Made by a program: the position numbers and the translations under genes. Below the pieces are notes generated by a model that did no database searches, was not told the DNA's origin, and saw nothing but the letters and a program-made list of their open reading frames with translations. DNA of 64,000 nt, taken from Paenibacillus macerans. GTDB taxonomy: Bacteria > Bacillota > Bacilli > Paenibacillales > Paenibacillaceae. Every line of letters begins with the position of its first letter. Within the stretch, counting starts at the first letter, position 1. This document shows, in pieces, positions 52,073-60,889 of the stretch. The stretch covers positions 806,001-870,000 of the forward strand of contig NZ_UGSI01000002.1 of assembly GCF_900454495.1 (NCBI RefSeq), given 5' to 3'.

Positions 52073-53311
52073 ATGGCAAAAGAAAAAATCGTGCTGGCCT
52101 ATTCCGGGGGACTGGATACGTCGGTTATTCTGAAATGGTTAAAAGAAACTTATGACGCGGAGATCATTGCGTTCACCGCCGACATCGGCCAGAAGGAAGA
52201 GTTGGATGGGCTGGAAGCGAAGGCACTGGCCACCGGCGCTTCGAAGGTATATATCGACGACCTGCGCGAGGAGTTCGCCAAAGACTTTATTTTCCCGATG
52301 TTCCAGGCGGGGGCTTTGTATGAAGGACAGTACTTGCTGGGCACCAGCATCGCCCGCCCGCTGATCGCGAAGCGGATGGTGGAAATCGCCCGCGCCGAAG
52401 GCGCAACGGCAATTGCTCACGGCGCCACCGGCAAAGGCAACGACCAGGTACGCTTCGAGCTGGCCGCCGCGGCGCTGGCGCCGGAGATCAAGGTGATTGC
52501 CCCGTGGCGGCTGAGCGAGTTCCGCGACCGTTTCCCGGGCCGCGCGCAAATGATCGCCTACGCCGAAGCGAACGGCATCCCGGTGACGGCCTCCGCGGCC
52601 AAGCCGTATTCGATGGACCGCAATCTGCTGCACATCAGCTACGAGAGCGGCGTGCTGGAGGATCCGTGGTTTGACGCGGCCGCGCCGGAGAACAAGGATA
52701 TGTACCTGCTCAGCGTGTCGCCGGAGGATGCGCCTGACCAGCCGGAATACTTGGAGCTGGAATTCGAGCAGGGCAACTGCGTGGCGCTGAACGGCGAACG
52801 TTTGAACCCGCTGGCCGTGATGGAGAAGCTGAATGAGCTTGGCGGCAAACATGGCATCGGCCGCGTCGACATGGTGGAAAACCGCTTCGTCGGCATGAAA
52901 AGCCGCGGGGTGTACGAAACGCCGGGCGGCACGATCCTGTTTACGGCCCACCGCAAAATGGAGTCGCTGACGATGGACCGCGAAGTGATGAACCTGCGCG
53001 ACAGCCTGATCACGCGCTACAGCACGCTTGTGTACAACGGCTTCTGGTTTGCCCCGGAGCGCTTGGCGCTGCAGGCGCTGGTGACCGAAAGCCAGAAGAA
53101 CGTGACGGGCACGGTGCGCGTGAAGCTGTACAAAGGCAACATTATCGCCGCCGGCGTTAAGAGCCCGGTCAGCCTGTACAATCCGGACATCGCCACCATG
53201 GAGGAGGATCCGACCCAGGCTTACGATCAGGGGGACGCAACGGGCTTTATTCATCTGAACGCGCTGCGGCTTAAAGTAAGCTCCGGCGTGGAACAGAACA
53301 AAAGCAAGTAA
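52073..53311 (+). CDS. argG: Argininosuccinate synthase
   Basis: 412 residues from ATG 52073; GAGGAGG at 52055-52061 and CAGGA at 52066 precede it. An in-frame upstream start at 51986 would add residues unlike the family. The ATP-PP motif AYSGGLDTSVIL at residues 9-20 and ATGKGNDQVRFE are diagnostic. It condenses citrulline and aspartate. Confidence 0.96.
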   Translation: MAKEKIVLAYSGGLDTSVILKWLKETYDAEIIAFTADIGQKEELDGLEAKALATGASKVYIDDLREEFAKDFIFPMFQAGALYEGQYLLGTSIARPLIAKRMVEIARAEGATAIAHGATGKGNDQVRFELAAAALAPEIKVIAPWRLSEFRDRFPGRAQMIAYAEANGIPVTASAAKPYSMDRNLLHISYESGVLEDPWFDAAAPENKDMYLLSVSPEDAPDQPEYLELEFEQGNCVALNGERLNPLAVMEKLNELGGKHGIGRVDMVENRFVGMKSRGVYETPGGTILFTAHRKMESLTMDREVMNLRDSLITRYSTLVYNGFWFAPERLALQALVTESQKNVTGTVRVKLYKGNIIAAGVKSPVSLYNPDIATMEEDPTQAYDQGDATGFIHLNALRLKVSSGVEQNKSK

Positions 53312-53330
53312 GCCGTTGAACGAGCTTTAT

Positions 53331-53388
53331 AAGTAAGTTCAAGTTTAAAAAGTCGGCTAAAAGATGACTTTTTAAACTACCTCTATAG
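53331..53388. repeat. Short intergenic inverted repeat, copy 3
   Basis: AAGTTCAAGTTTAAAAAGTC and GACTTTTTAAACTACCTCT form a dyad in 58 bases between argG and argH, ending just before the argH ribosome binding site. It is a diverged relative of the copies near hpf and prfB. Confidence 0.6.
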
Positions 53389-53408
53389 CAGATAAGGGAG
53401 TGGATCAG

Positions 53409-54824
53409 GTGAGCAAACTGTGGGGAGGCCGCTTCACGAAGCAGACCAACCGTTTAGTCGAGGAATATACCGCCTCCATCGGGTTTGACAAAGCGCTGGC
53501 CGAGGAGGATGTGCAGGGGAGCCTGGCGCATGTGACGATGCTGGGCAAATGCGGAATTTTGTCCGAGGAGGACGTGGACAAGATCAAGGAAGGCCTGCAT
53601 GCCGTCTTGCACAAAATTCGGCGCGGCGAGCTGGAGTATTCCGTGTCGGATGAAGACATTCATATGAATATCGAAAAACAGCTGATCGAAGAGGTCGGCG
53701 GGGTCGGCGGGAAGCTGCATACCGGACGGAGCCGGAACGATCAGGTGGCGACGGACATGCATTTGTACCTGCGCAAACGGGTCGTTGAATTCGTCGCTCT
53801 GCTGCAGGATTTGCAGGAGGCGCTGCTGGGGCAAGCCAAAGCGAACCAGGATACGATCGTTCCCGGGTATACCCATCTGCAGCGGGCGCAGCCGATTTTG
53901 TTCGCCCATCATTTGCTGGCGTACGTATCGATGTTCCAGCGCGATATCGAACGCCTGCAGGACAGTTACAAGCGCATCAACGTGCTGCCGCTGGGAGCGG
54001 GGGCGCTGGCGGGAACGACGTTTCCGATCGACCGCCATTTCGTGGCCGAGCAGCTGCATTTTGACGGCGTTTATGAAAACAGCCTTGACGCAGTCAGCGA
54101 CCGCGATTTTATACTCGAATTTTTGGCGGACGCTTCGATATTGATGATGCATCTCTCGCGCCTCAGTGAAGAACTGGTGCTGTGGAGCAGCACCGAATTC
54201 CGCTTCATTGAGCTGGACGATGCGTTTTGCACGGGCAGCAGCATTATGCCGCAGAAGAAAAACCCGGACGTGCCGGAGCTGGTCCGCGGCAAAACGGGCC
54301 GCGTATATGGGAACCTGATGGGCCTGCTCACGGTGCTGAAGTCGCTGCCCTTGGCCTACAACAAAGACATGCAGGAGGACAAGGAAGGCATGTTCGATAC
54401 GGTCGCTACGCTGCAGGGAGCGCTGCAGCTGTTCGCTCCGATGATCGCCACGATGAAGGTGAACAAGGAGCGGATGCGCGAAGCGGTGAACCAGGACTTT
54501 TCCAACGCGACCGACATCGCCGACTTCCTGGCCAACAAAGGCCTGCCGTTCCGCCAGGCGCATGAGGTCATCGGCAAAACGGTGCTGTACTGCATTCAAA
54601 ACGGCAAATATTTGCTCGACCTTACGCTGGAGGAATTCAAGCAGTTTTCGCCGCTATTTGACGACAGCATCTATCAGGTGCTGCAGCCGGAGAGCGTCGT
54701 GAACGCGCGCAACGTATACGGAGGTACGGCTTCGCAGCAGGTAGCCGCGGCGATCGAACGCGCGGAGCGGAAGCTGGAGAGCGGCCGGACATGGGTGCAG
54801 GAGTACGCGGAAAAAAGTAAATAA
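53409..54824 (+). CDS. argH: Argininosuccinate lyase
   Basis: 471 residues from GTG 53409, nine bases after AAGGGAG; GTG 53400 overlaps the ribosome binding site region. SKLWGGRF starts the protein, and the fumarase-superfamily signature GSSIMPQKKNPD is near residue 280. HTGRSRNDQVATD is also present. It releases arginine and fumarate, and is last in the arginine series, followed by a terminator. Confidence 0.96.
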   Translation: MSKLWGGRFTKQTNRLVEEYTASIGFDKALAEEDVQGSLAHVTMLGKCGILSEEDVDKIKEGLHAVLHKIRRGELEYSVSDEDIHMNIEKQLIEEVGGVGGKLHTGRSRNDQVATDMHLYLRKRVVEFVALLQDLQEALLGQAKANQDTIVPGYTHLQRAQPILFAHHLLAYVSMFQRDIERLQDSYKRINVLPLGAGALAGTTFPIDRHFVAEQLHFDGVYENSLDAVSDRDFILEFLADASILMMHLSRLSEELVLWSSTEFRFIELDDAFCTGSSIMPQKKNPDVPELVRGKTGRVYGNLMGLLTVLKSLPLAYNKDMQEDKEGMFDTVATLQGALQLFAPMIATMKVNKERMREAVNQDFSNATDIADFLANKGLPFRQAHEVIGKTVLYCIQNGKYLLDLTLEEFKQFSPLFDDSIYQVLQPESVVNARNVYGGTASQQVAAAIERAERKLESGRTWVQEYAEKSK

Positions 54825-54860
54825 ATAGCCGGCCCATCCGGGATGATCCGGTAAAATCAC

Positions 54861-54897
54861 AAGCAGCCATCGTCATTGACGAGCGGCTGCTTTTTTT
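54861..54897 (+). terminator. Terminator of the arginine operon
   Basis: AAGCAGCC (54861-54868) pairs with GGCTGCTT (54885-54892) and continues into a T-run. Confidence 0.88.
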
Positions 54898-54990
54898 GTG
54901 AGCGAGCGGGGCTCCTAAACCATCCCATTTTTATGTGAAAAAATGAAAGTTAATTATAATATTTTTCATTGAAATTTCAAAAATACTCTA

Positions 54991-55016
54991 TAAAAACTGA
55001 CATAAATTGTCGAAAT
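54991..55016 (+). promoter_or_regulatory. Sigma-D-like (motility) promoter before the chemoreceptor
   Basis: TAAA (54991-54994), a 14-base spacer and GTCGAAAT (55009-55016) match six of eight positions of the GCCGATAT -10 of Bacillus sigma-D. The downstream gene is a chemotaxis receptor, the expected sigma-D target. The surrounding 54898-55128 is otherwise AT-rich with nothing else recognised. Confidence 0.55.
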
Positions 55017-55128
55017 ATAGATTATGCCGCTTTATGTGAATGATCTTTTACCCCCTCCTCAATCAAATGTCATCCCTATCAACCCAGTTACTTTTAAATT
55101 TTACACATACCGCAAAGGAGAGAATTTA

Positions 55129-57116
55129 ATGAAAGCCTTTTGGAACCGTCTGCTTAGTTTAGTGGAAGTCAGGACATTGCGTAACCGGATGCTCCTTATT
55201 TTTGCCGTCTTGCTGATCATCCCGAACCTGGTCGTCGCTTATTCCAGCTATACCAGCGCCAGCGGGCAGCTGCGCTCTAAAATGGAAGAAAGCGTCAAAT
55301 CGAACGTAAACCTCTTGGATGAGACGCTGAATCAAATCATCGAAGCGGAGAGCCGCAACGTCGAACAACTGGTGATGCAAATCAATTCGGCGCAAATCGA
55401 CGCGAAGTCGACCGAAGTCCAGGAGCTGATGGAATTATTTATGGAGAAACATCCCGAGCTGGAGGTCCTGACCGTCGGGAACCAAAACGGGGCGTGGATG
55501 AAAGCGCCGGATCCCGGCAAGCAGGACTATGATCCGCGGGAAAGAGACTGGTACAAAGCCGCGTTGAAGGCTCCGAAAGAAACGGTCATCATCGATCGTC
55601 AACAACGGGCCACTACAATTTGTTCATCAGCCGCGCGTTGGCGGATGGACAGGGGGCGATCACGGTTTCCCTTGACCTGGCCCAGCTGAACGAAATGGTG
55701 AAAGCGATCCGTTTGGGCAAAAACGGGTACATTTATATCATGGACCGGAACAGCAAGTTTGTGTCGCATCCGACAAACGCCATTGGCGAAGAAGCGGCCG
55801 GGAACCAAATCGCCAAAATTCAGGGGACGGAATCGGGATTTATGGAGTATGTCAACCCGAAGACAGATTTGTCGCAGAGCGTATTTTTCACCACGAACAA
55901 GCTTACGGGATTCAAGATCGTCGGCGTATTGGAACTACAGGAATTTAGCGAAGCCTCCATGCCGATTTTTTGGACATCCATGATCGTTTTAGCGATTTCA
56001 CTGGTGGTTGCCGGCATCGTGCTGTTTTTCGTCATCCGCCTTATTACCCGTCCGATCGAACAGTTGAACCATTCGGCACGGCGGGTCAGCGAAGGGTACT
56101 TAAACGAGGATGTCGTTGTGAAGCGAAAAGATGAAATCGGACAACTGGCGGAGAACTATAACGGCATGTTGGCTTCTTTGCGCACGATGGTCCAGGAAAT
56201 GTCGGAAACCGCCAGCCAGCTCGCCGCTTCGAGCGAAGAACTGACGGCCGGAACGGAGCAAAACGCGAAAGCGGTCGAGCATGTCGTCGAGCTGGTGCAA
56301 GAGGCTTCGGGTGATGCGGAGAGCCAGGCTGCGTCTTCGGCCGAAAGCGCCAAAACGATGGAAGAAATGTCGATGGGCATCCGCAAAATTGCCGAAGCTT
56401 CGTCCACCATTGTCCAGTCGTCTTCGCAAACGGTATCCGACGTGCAGAACGGCAGCGAGAAGGTTGCCCAGGTCGGGCTGCAAATGGAAGAAATTCGCCG
56501 CTCTACCCGCGAATCGGCGGAGCTGATGCAGCAGATGAGCGAGCTAAGCGCATTTGTCGCCGAGATGAGCGGCTCGATTTCGGACATCGCCGGGCAGACG
56601 AATCTGCTGGCGCTGAACGCGGCGATCGAGGCGGCCCGGGCCGGCGAAGAAGGACGCGGCTTTGCGGTCGTGGCGGGCGAGGTGCGCAAGCTGGCCGAGC
56701 AGTCGCGCGTTACGGCGGACCGCATTCAGCAGCATATCGGAGAGATGAACGAGCTTACCGGCAAGGCGTACCAAATGATCAAGCAGGACGTCAACGCGAA
56801 TGTGGACCGGGGCATGTCCGTGACCGAAGAAGCCCAGCAGGCGTTCCGCGAAATCGAGCGCTCGACGCAGCGCATTTCGGAGCAAATCCATGAAGTGTCG
56901 GCCATTACCGAGCAGATGTCGGCCAGCGCGGACGAGATCGCAAATTCGGTGGAACAGATCGCGGCCACCTCGGCGAAAAGCCTGGAAAGCTTCCAAGGCG
57001 TAACCGCCGCAACCGAGGAGCAGCTCGCTTCGATGGAGGAAATCTCCTCGGCTTCCGAAGGTTTGGCGCGGATGGCGGCCGATGTCAATGCACAGATCGA
57101 ACGGTTTAAACTTTAA
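55129..57116 (+). pseudogene. Methyl-accepting chemotaxis protein interrupted by a frameshift
   Basis: The first part from ATG 55129 (AAAGGAGAG) has a membrane segment (residues ~22-42) and a Cache-type sensor half ending around KETVIID. Near 55600-55615 the frame changes; the second part continues YNLFISRALADGQGAITVSL, the second half of the Cache domain, then a membrane segment, HAMP (ITRPIEQLNHSARRV) and the signalling domain (ISDIAGQTNLLALNAAIEAA ARAGEEGRGFAVVA). Reading through would give about 660 residues, normal for an MCP. The cause could be a true mutation or a sequencing error; the rest is perfectly conserved, so decay is recent if real. Confidence 0.85.
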
Positions 57117-57152
57117 TTAACCTCCTTATAACCTCATACTCTATCGCTGCGT

Positions 57153-57194
57153 GCGGCCCTGTTCCTGCAAAAGGAAAAGGGCCGCGCGTTTTTT
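57153..57194 (+). terminator. Terminator after the chemoreceptor
   Basis: GCGGCCCT (57153-57160) pairs with AGGGCCGC (57178-57185), with TTCC/GGAA extending the stem, followed by GCGTTTTTT. Confidence 0.85.
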
Positions 57195-57227
57195 AATCAG
57201 CTTCGTTCCAAATTTTTTTAGGTCCGG

Positions 57228-57578
57228 ATGATTTACAACGAAAAAATCACAGTACGGTTAAAAACGGGTGCCGGGCGGCTGCTTGGTCCCGCCCGTGCCG
57301 CGGAAATCGTAGGCGCCCGGATCAGCGTCGCCCCGCAAATTTCCTGGGGACTGATGCCCTGGCTGAAGTCGTGGGGAACGCCGGAGCTGCAGGCCAACGT
57401 AATCGAAGGCGATGTGATCCGGTTGGAGAATACGGTCTGTGATGTCGTGCGCGGAGGCGATGTAACGATTGGTCCCGGCTGCCGGATCGGGCTCGTGGAA
57501 TATACGAAACAGTATCATCAGGATCCGGACTCAGAGGTTAAAGAATGCCTGAAAGGCGGAGGCAACGATCATGTGTGA
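57228..57578 (+). pseudogene. Truncated bactofilin-like (polymer-forming) protein
   Basis: 116 codons resembling the C-terminal half of YhbE/YhbF-type polymer-forming proteins: GDVIRLENTVCDVVRGGDVTIGPGCRIGLVEY is split here as VIRLENTVCDVVRGG and VTIGPGCRIGLVEYTKQ. The normal N-terminal half is absent and the ATG at 57228 lacks a good ribosome binding site. It overlaps the following transporter relic by eight bases. Best read as a 3' remnant. Confidence 0.5.
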
Positions 57579-58730
57579 TGGAAATAGCCGGCTTGGGTTC
57601 GTGGTGGCGGGTTTGCTGCTCGGCATCCTGATGGCGGCGATGGTCAACACGATCGTATCCACCGCCATGGCCACCATTGTAGCCGAACTGGGCGGGTTGG
57701 ATAGTACGTTTGGGTCACCTCGGCCTATGTGGTTGCGGAAATGGCGGCGATGCCGATTTTCGGCAAGCTGTCCGACATGTATGGGCGCAAACGGTTTTTC
57801 GTGTTTGGCATCGCGATCTTTTTGCTCGGTTCGGTGCTGTGCGGCCTGACGGACAATATCGTGCAGCTCAGCATATACCGCGCAATCCAGGGGATCGGCG
57901 GCGGAGCGCTGATGCCGATCGCTTTTGCCCTCATGTTCGACGTGTTTCCGATTGAAAAACGCGGGGCGATGGGCGGTTTGTTTGGCGCTGTGTTCGGCAT
58001 CTCCAGCTTGGCTGGCCCCCTGCTCGGCGCGTTTATTACCGACCACTTGAATTGGCGCTGGAATTTTTACATTAATTTGCCCCTGGGTGTGCTTGCGCTG
58101 TTGTTTATCGTCGTTTTTTATCGGGAGTCTCCCGGTTCATGCCAAGCAAAAAATCGACTGGTGGGGTGCTTTAACCTTGATTGGAGCCATCGTTGCGCTG
58201 ATGTTCGCGCTGGAGCTCGGCGGCCAGCTGTATGCCTGGGACTCCGTAGTGATCCTCGGTTTGTTCGCGGCGTTTGCGCTGCTGTTTATCGTGTTTTTGC
58301 TGGCGGAGCGCAGGGCGGGGGAGCCGATCATTTCCTTCGGCATGTTCCGGAAACGGCTGTTTGCCAGCAGCAACGCGGACGATCGGGATCACCCGTATTC
58401 GGCATTTTGCAGCGCAACTTTTTCGCCAGCCGCTTAGCGGAATCGCTGGCCGGGACAGAAGGCGCGGCTGGGCTGCCTTCGCTGGACGATCCCCGGACCT
58501 TGCTGGCCTCGAAGGCGCGAAAAGCGATCTCCGCCCCGGTGCTGGAGCGGATCGTCAACGATTTGTCTGCCTCGATCACCGATATGTTCCGATGGACGAT
58601 CGTTCCCGCGGCGCTTGCGCTGATCGCGGTGCTGTTTATGGGGAACGCCAAAATGCTAAGCCACTCCCGCGCCCGTGGAGCCGCCCCCAGCTCCGGACGG
58701 GAACCCCGGCCGGCAGCCGACAAGGAATAA
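57571..58730 (+). pseudogene. Decayed DHA2-type (EmrB/QacA-like) MFS transporter
   Basis: Three frames together spell a drug-exporter: MAAMVNTIVSTAMATIVAEL, then (shift near 57710-57725) YVVAEMAAMPIFGKLSDMYG RKRFFVFG and IQGIGGGALMPIAFALMFD, then (shift near 58130) WWGALTLIGAIVALMFALEL to RKRLFASSN. The expected ~150-200 residues covering several membrane segments are then missing, and the text resumes with GILQRNFFASRLAESLAG to the C-terminus. At least three frame disruptions and an internal deletion mean no functional protein. It is followed by a terminator. Confidence 0.85.
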
Positions 58731-58750
58731 GCCGCTCGTGGCAGCACAAC

Positions 58751-58794
58751 AAAAAACTGTCCTGATCAGATCCTGGATCTGGGGACAGTTTTTT
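58751..58794. terminator. Terminator between convergent transporter genes
   Basis: AAAAAACTGTCC (58751-58762) pairs with GGACAGTTTTTT (58783-58794); inner GATC-rich pairing strengthens it. Suitable for both strands. Confidence 0.85.
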
Positions 58795-58853
58795 AGTACA
58801 TGAATTAACCGAAACGCGCGCAGTCTGACGAACGATCCCGAACGCTTGTTTGT

Positions 58854-60215
58854 TCAGCGCGTATCGACAAAACCCTTGCGTCCGGCGGCATACCCGAACA
58901 GGGCAGTCAGCACCGAAAACGCGATGATCGCGGCCAGCGGCGCGTTCCACCCTCCGCTGACGTCATGAATATAACCGAACAATGCCGGCCCAAACGCCGC
59001 TACCAGATATCCGACCGATTGGGCCATGCCGGACAGTTGTCCGGCTTGCTCCGCCGTACGCGACCGCAGCGAAAAAAAGACGATCACCAGGCTGAACGTG
59101 GTACCGCTGGCGATACCGAGCAACACAATGAACAGCGGGGCGAGCGCCGCCGGACCAAGCCAGATTCCCCCGAATCCGATGAAAAACAGGGCCGACGAAG
59201 CTGCGGTTAACAACTTTTGGTTATCCGTCCGCGCGGCGATGAGCGGCATCAGGAAGGAGCCGCCCATGCTGACGATCTGCATCAGCGAAAGCATCCAGCC
59301 GGCTTTTTCGGGACTCATCCCTTTTACCTGCAAAATATCCGGCAGCCATGAAACGCTCACATAAAACATAATCGACTGTGAGCCCATAAAAATGGTGACG
59401 AGCCAGGCTGTTTTGGAACGCCAAATTCCGCCTCGCCGTGCGGGAGCGCTTGCCGCCGCCGGGGAAAGCTGTGCCTTGGCCTCGCCAGAGGCAACGGGAC
59501 GGCGGCGAAGCAGCGGAACCCACACCAAAGCCGACACCGCCGCCAGCAAGGCCCAGATGCCAAGCGCTCCCCGCCATCCCAGAGCGGTAGCGGCGAGCGG
59601 AACGCTAATGCCGGAGGAGATCGCCGCCCAGAGATTGAGGGACGAGGTGTACAGGCTGGTCATCAGCCCTACGCGCTGCTGAAAACTCCGCTTGATCAGC
59701 GCCGGAAGCAGCACGTTGCACACGGCGATCCCCACCCCGATCAGCGCGGTTCCCGCAAACAGCGCGGCAACAGAGGGCAGCGAGCGGATGATCACGCCGG
59801 CAGTCATGAGCATCATACTATAAAAAAGCGTTCTCTCCATGCCCCACCAAACGGACAATTTGGGGGCGGCAAGCGCAAAAACGGCGAAAGCGATCAGCGG
59901 CAGCGTCGTCAGCATCCCCGACAGCGCATGGGACAAGCCGGTGGCAGCCTCGATTTGGCCGATCATGGCGCCGACCCCGGTGATCGGCGAACGCAGCGTG
60001 GCGGCGGTTAGCAGCACGGCGGCGACAAGCAGCCCGGCCGAGGCGCTGCGCGCGCCGGCGGCTTGCCCTTCGGCGCTTATGTCTCCGGTGCTTGTGTTTC
60101 CGGCAGTTGTGCCTCCGGCGGTCTGGCCCCCAGCGGCTTGTCCTCCGACGCTCTGGCCTCCCGCAGCGCGGCCCCCAGCAGTTTGCCCCCCGGAAACGGT
60201 CGTTGTTTTGTGCAT
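58854..60215 (-). CDS. CynX/NimT-type MFS transporter with Gly-Gly-Gln-rich N-terminus
   Basis: 453 residues on the reverse strand from ATG 60215, preceded by AAGGAGGG at the right distance; a longer frame to 60353 has no such signal. Residues about 8-50 are AGGQ/AGGR/VGGQ repeats, low in complexity and unusual for the family. About 12 membrane segments follow (LRSPITGVGAMIGQIE is the family opening). Relatives export or import cyanate, nitroimidazoles or other small anions; the substrate here is unknown. Confidence 0.82.
   Translation of the reverse strand: MHKTTTVSGGQTAGGRAAGGQSVGGQAAGGQTAGGTTAGNTSTGDISAEGQAAGARSASAGLLVAAVLLTAATLRSPITGVGAMIGQIEAATGLSHALSGMLTTLPLIAFAVFALAAPKLSVWWGMERTLFYSMMLMTAGVIIRSLPSVAALFAGTALIGVGIAVCNVLLPALIKRSFQQRVGLMTSLYTSSLNLWAAISSGISVPLAATALGWRGALGIWALLAAVSALVWVPLLRRRPVASGEAKAQLSPAAASAPARRGGIWRSKTAWLVTIFMGSQSIMFYVSVSWLPDILQVKGMSPEKAGWMLSLMQIVSMGGSFLMPLIAARTDNQKLLTAASSALFFIGFGGIWLGPAALAPLFIVLLGIASGTTFSLVIVFFSLRSRTAEQAGQLSGMAQSVGYLVAAFGPALFGYIHDVSGGWNAPLAAIIAFSVLTALFGYAAGRKGFVDTR
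60060..60195 (-). repeat. Imperfect short repeats encoding the GGQ tail
   Basis: Repeating CAGGCCGCGGGGGGC-like units of about 12-24 bases encode AGGQ-type tetrapeptides at the transporter N-terminus. Confidence 0.7.
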
Positions 60216-60404
60216 TGATGTTGTACCCTCCTTGGAAGAAAAACGAATCATGAAGTCATTTAAGCCGCTAATTGTAGTTTGGATTCTATGCCGTACCTTT
60301 GATGCGGTTTTTGTCACATAGACACGCTTACTCCAGTATACTAAAATTAACACACCATGATAAACTTTAAATTAATGGCCCGCCTTAAAGCTCCAGCGAA
60401 CAAC

Positions 60405-60560
60405 ATAAGGGCCAAAAATGCCGTTATTCCGGTGATGTCCGCCCATTTGAGAGAAATAGAGGCAAATTATGTCGCTATTTCCCCTCGTCGCCAGGAAATG
60501 CCCATGTTCTGGTGCATTCACAAGAAAATAGGGACAAAAAATGTCACTAATGGGATGAAC
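60405..60560 (-). repeat. Dispersed dyad repeat array B, three units
   Basis: Read on the reverse strand, units such as GGAATAACGGCATTTTTGG, AAATAGCGACATAATTTGCC and TTAGTGACATTTTTTGTCCC match arrays A and C. Confidence 0.75.
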
Positions 60561-60712
60561 ACGCTGGGGCCCCGGATAATAAGTACATAAAGTGCTGCTA
60601 TTTTAGAAGGCCGGAGGTTCGCTTCATCGTTTCTGTAGCCGACTGTCAAGCGCCGATTTCCGGGTTGAACCGTAAAAAAAACTGGCGATCCCGCGTTTTC
60701 GGTAATCTACTG

Positions 60713-60740
60713 TTGCGCTTTTTCCGTAATATGGTAAAAT
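60713..60740 (+). promoter_or_regulatory. Probable promoter of the nuclease-gene leader
   Basis: TTGCGC (60713-60718), 16 bases, TAAAAT (60735-60740). Transcription would start near 60747. Confidence 0.6.
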
Positions 60741-60746
60741 ACTAAT

Positions 60747-60873
60747 CAAGTTAAATATCCAATTGTTGCTATTATCTAACCCGGATCAGGGACCAGCCGG
60801 CAGCAAGCTAGGCCGTGAAGCGCACGCCTTTTGTTTACGAACATTGTCGTAGACGAAAGGCGTTTTATTTTTT
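60747..60873 (+). promoter_or_regulatory. Structured leader with mutually exclusive hairpins (attenuator candidate)
   Basis: A terminator (ACGCCTTT 60824-60831 with AAAGGCGT 60856-60863, then TTTTATTTTTTT) ends four bases before the GGAGGTG ribosome binding site. Its left arm can instead pair upstream: AGGCcGTG (60810-60817) with CACGCCT (60823-60829). The shared CACGCCT segment is the hallmark of transcription attenuation. The upstream part (CCCGGATCAGGG and GCCGGCAGCAAGCTAGGC) could be a sensing domain. I do not recognise any known riboswitch class. Confidence 0.6.
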
Positions 60874-60889
60874 TATGGAGGTGTGATCA

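Larger units (their letters stand above)
60216..60889. other. 674-base intergenic region with repeat array B and a structured leader
   Basis: Contains three inverted-orientation copies of the AAATARCG dyad (about 60405-60560), then unassigned DNA, then the promoter and leader described separately. No protein gene is supported. Confidence 0.75.

Noticed and set aside
52139..53254. 371-codon reverse frame over argG
   Set aside because: Antisense shadow of argG.
53454..54599. 381-codon reverse frame over argH
   Set aside because: Antisense shadow of argH.
60747..60873. SRP RNA, 6S RNA or tRNA in the leader
   Set aside because: The conserved SRP GGAAGGAAGCA-type core, the 6S length and a tRNA acceptor/T-loop are all absent.
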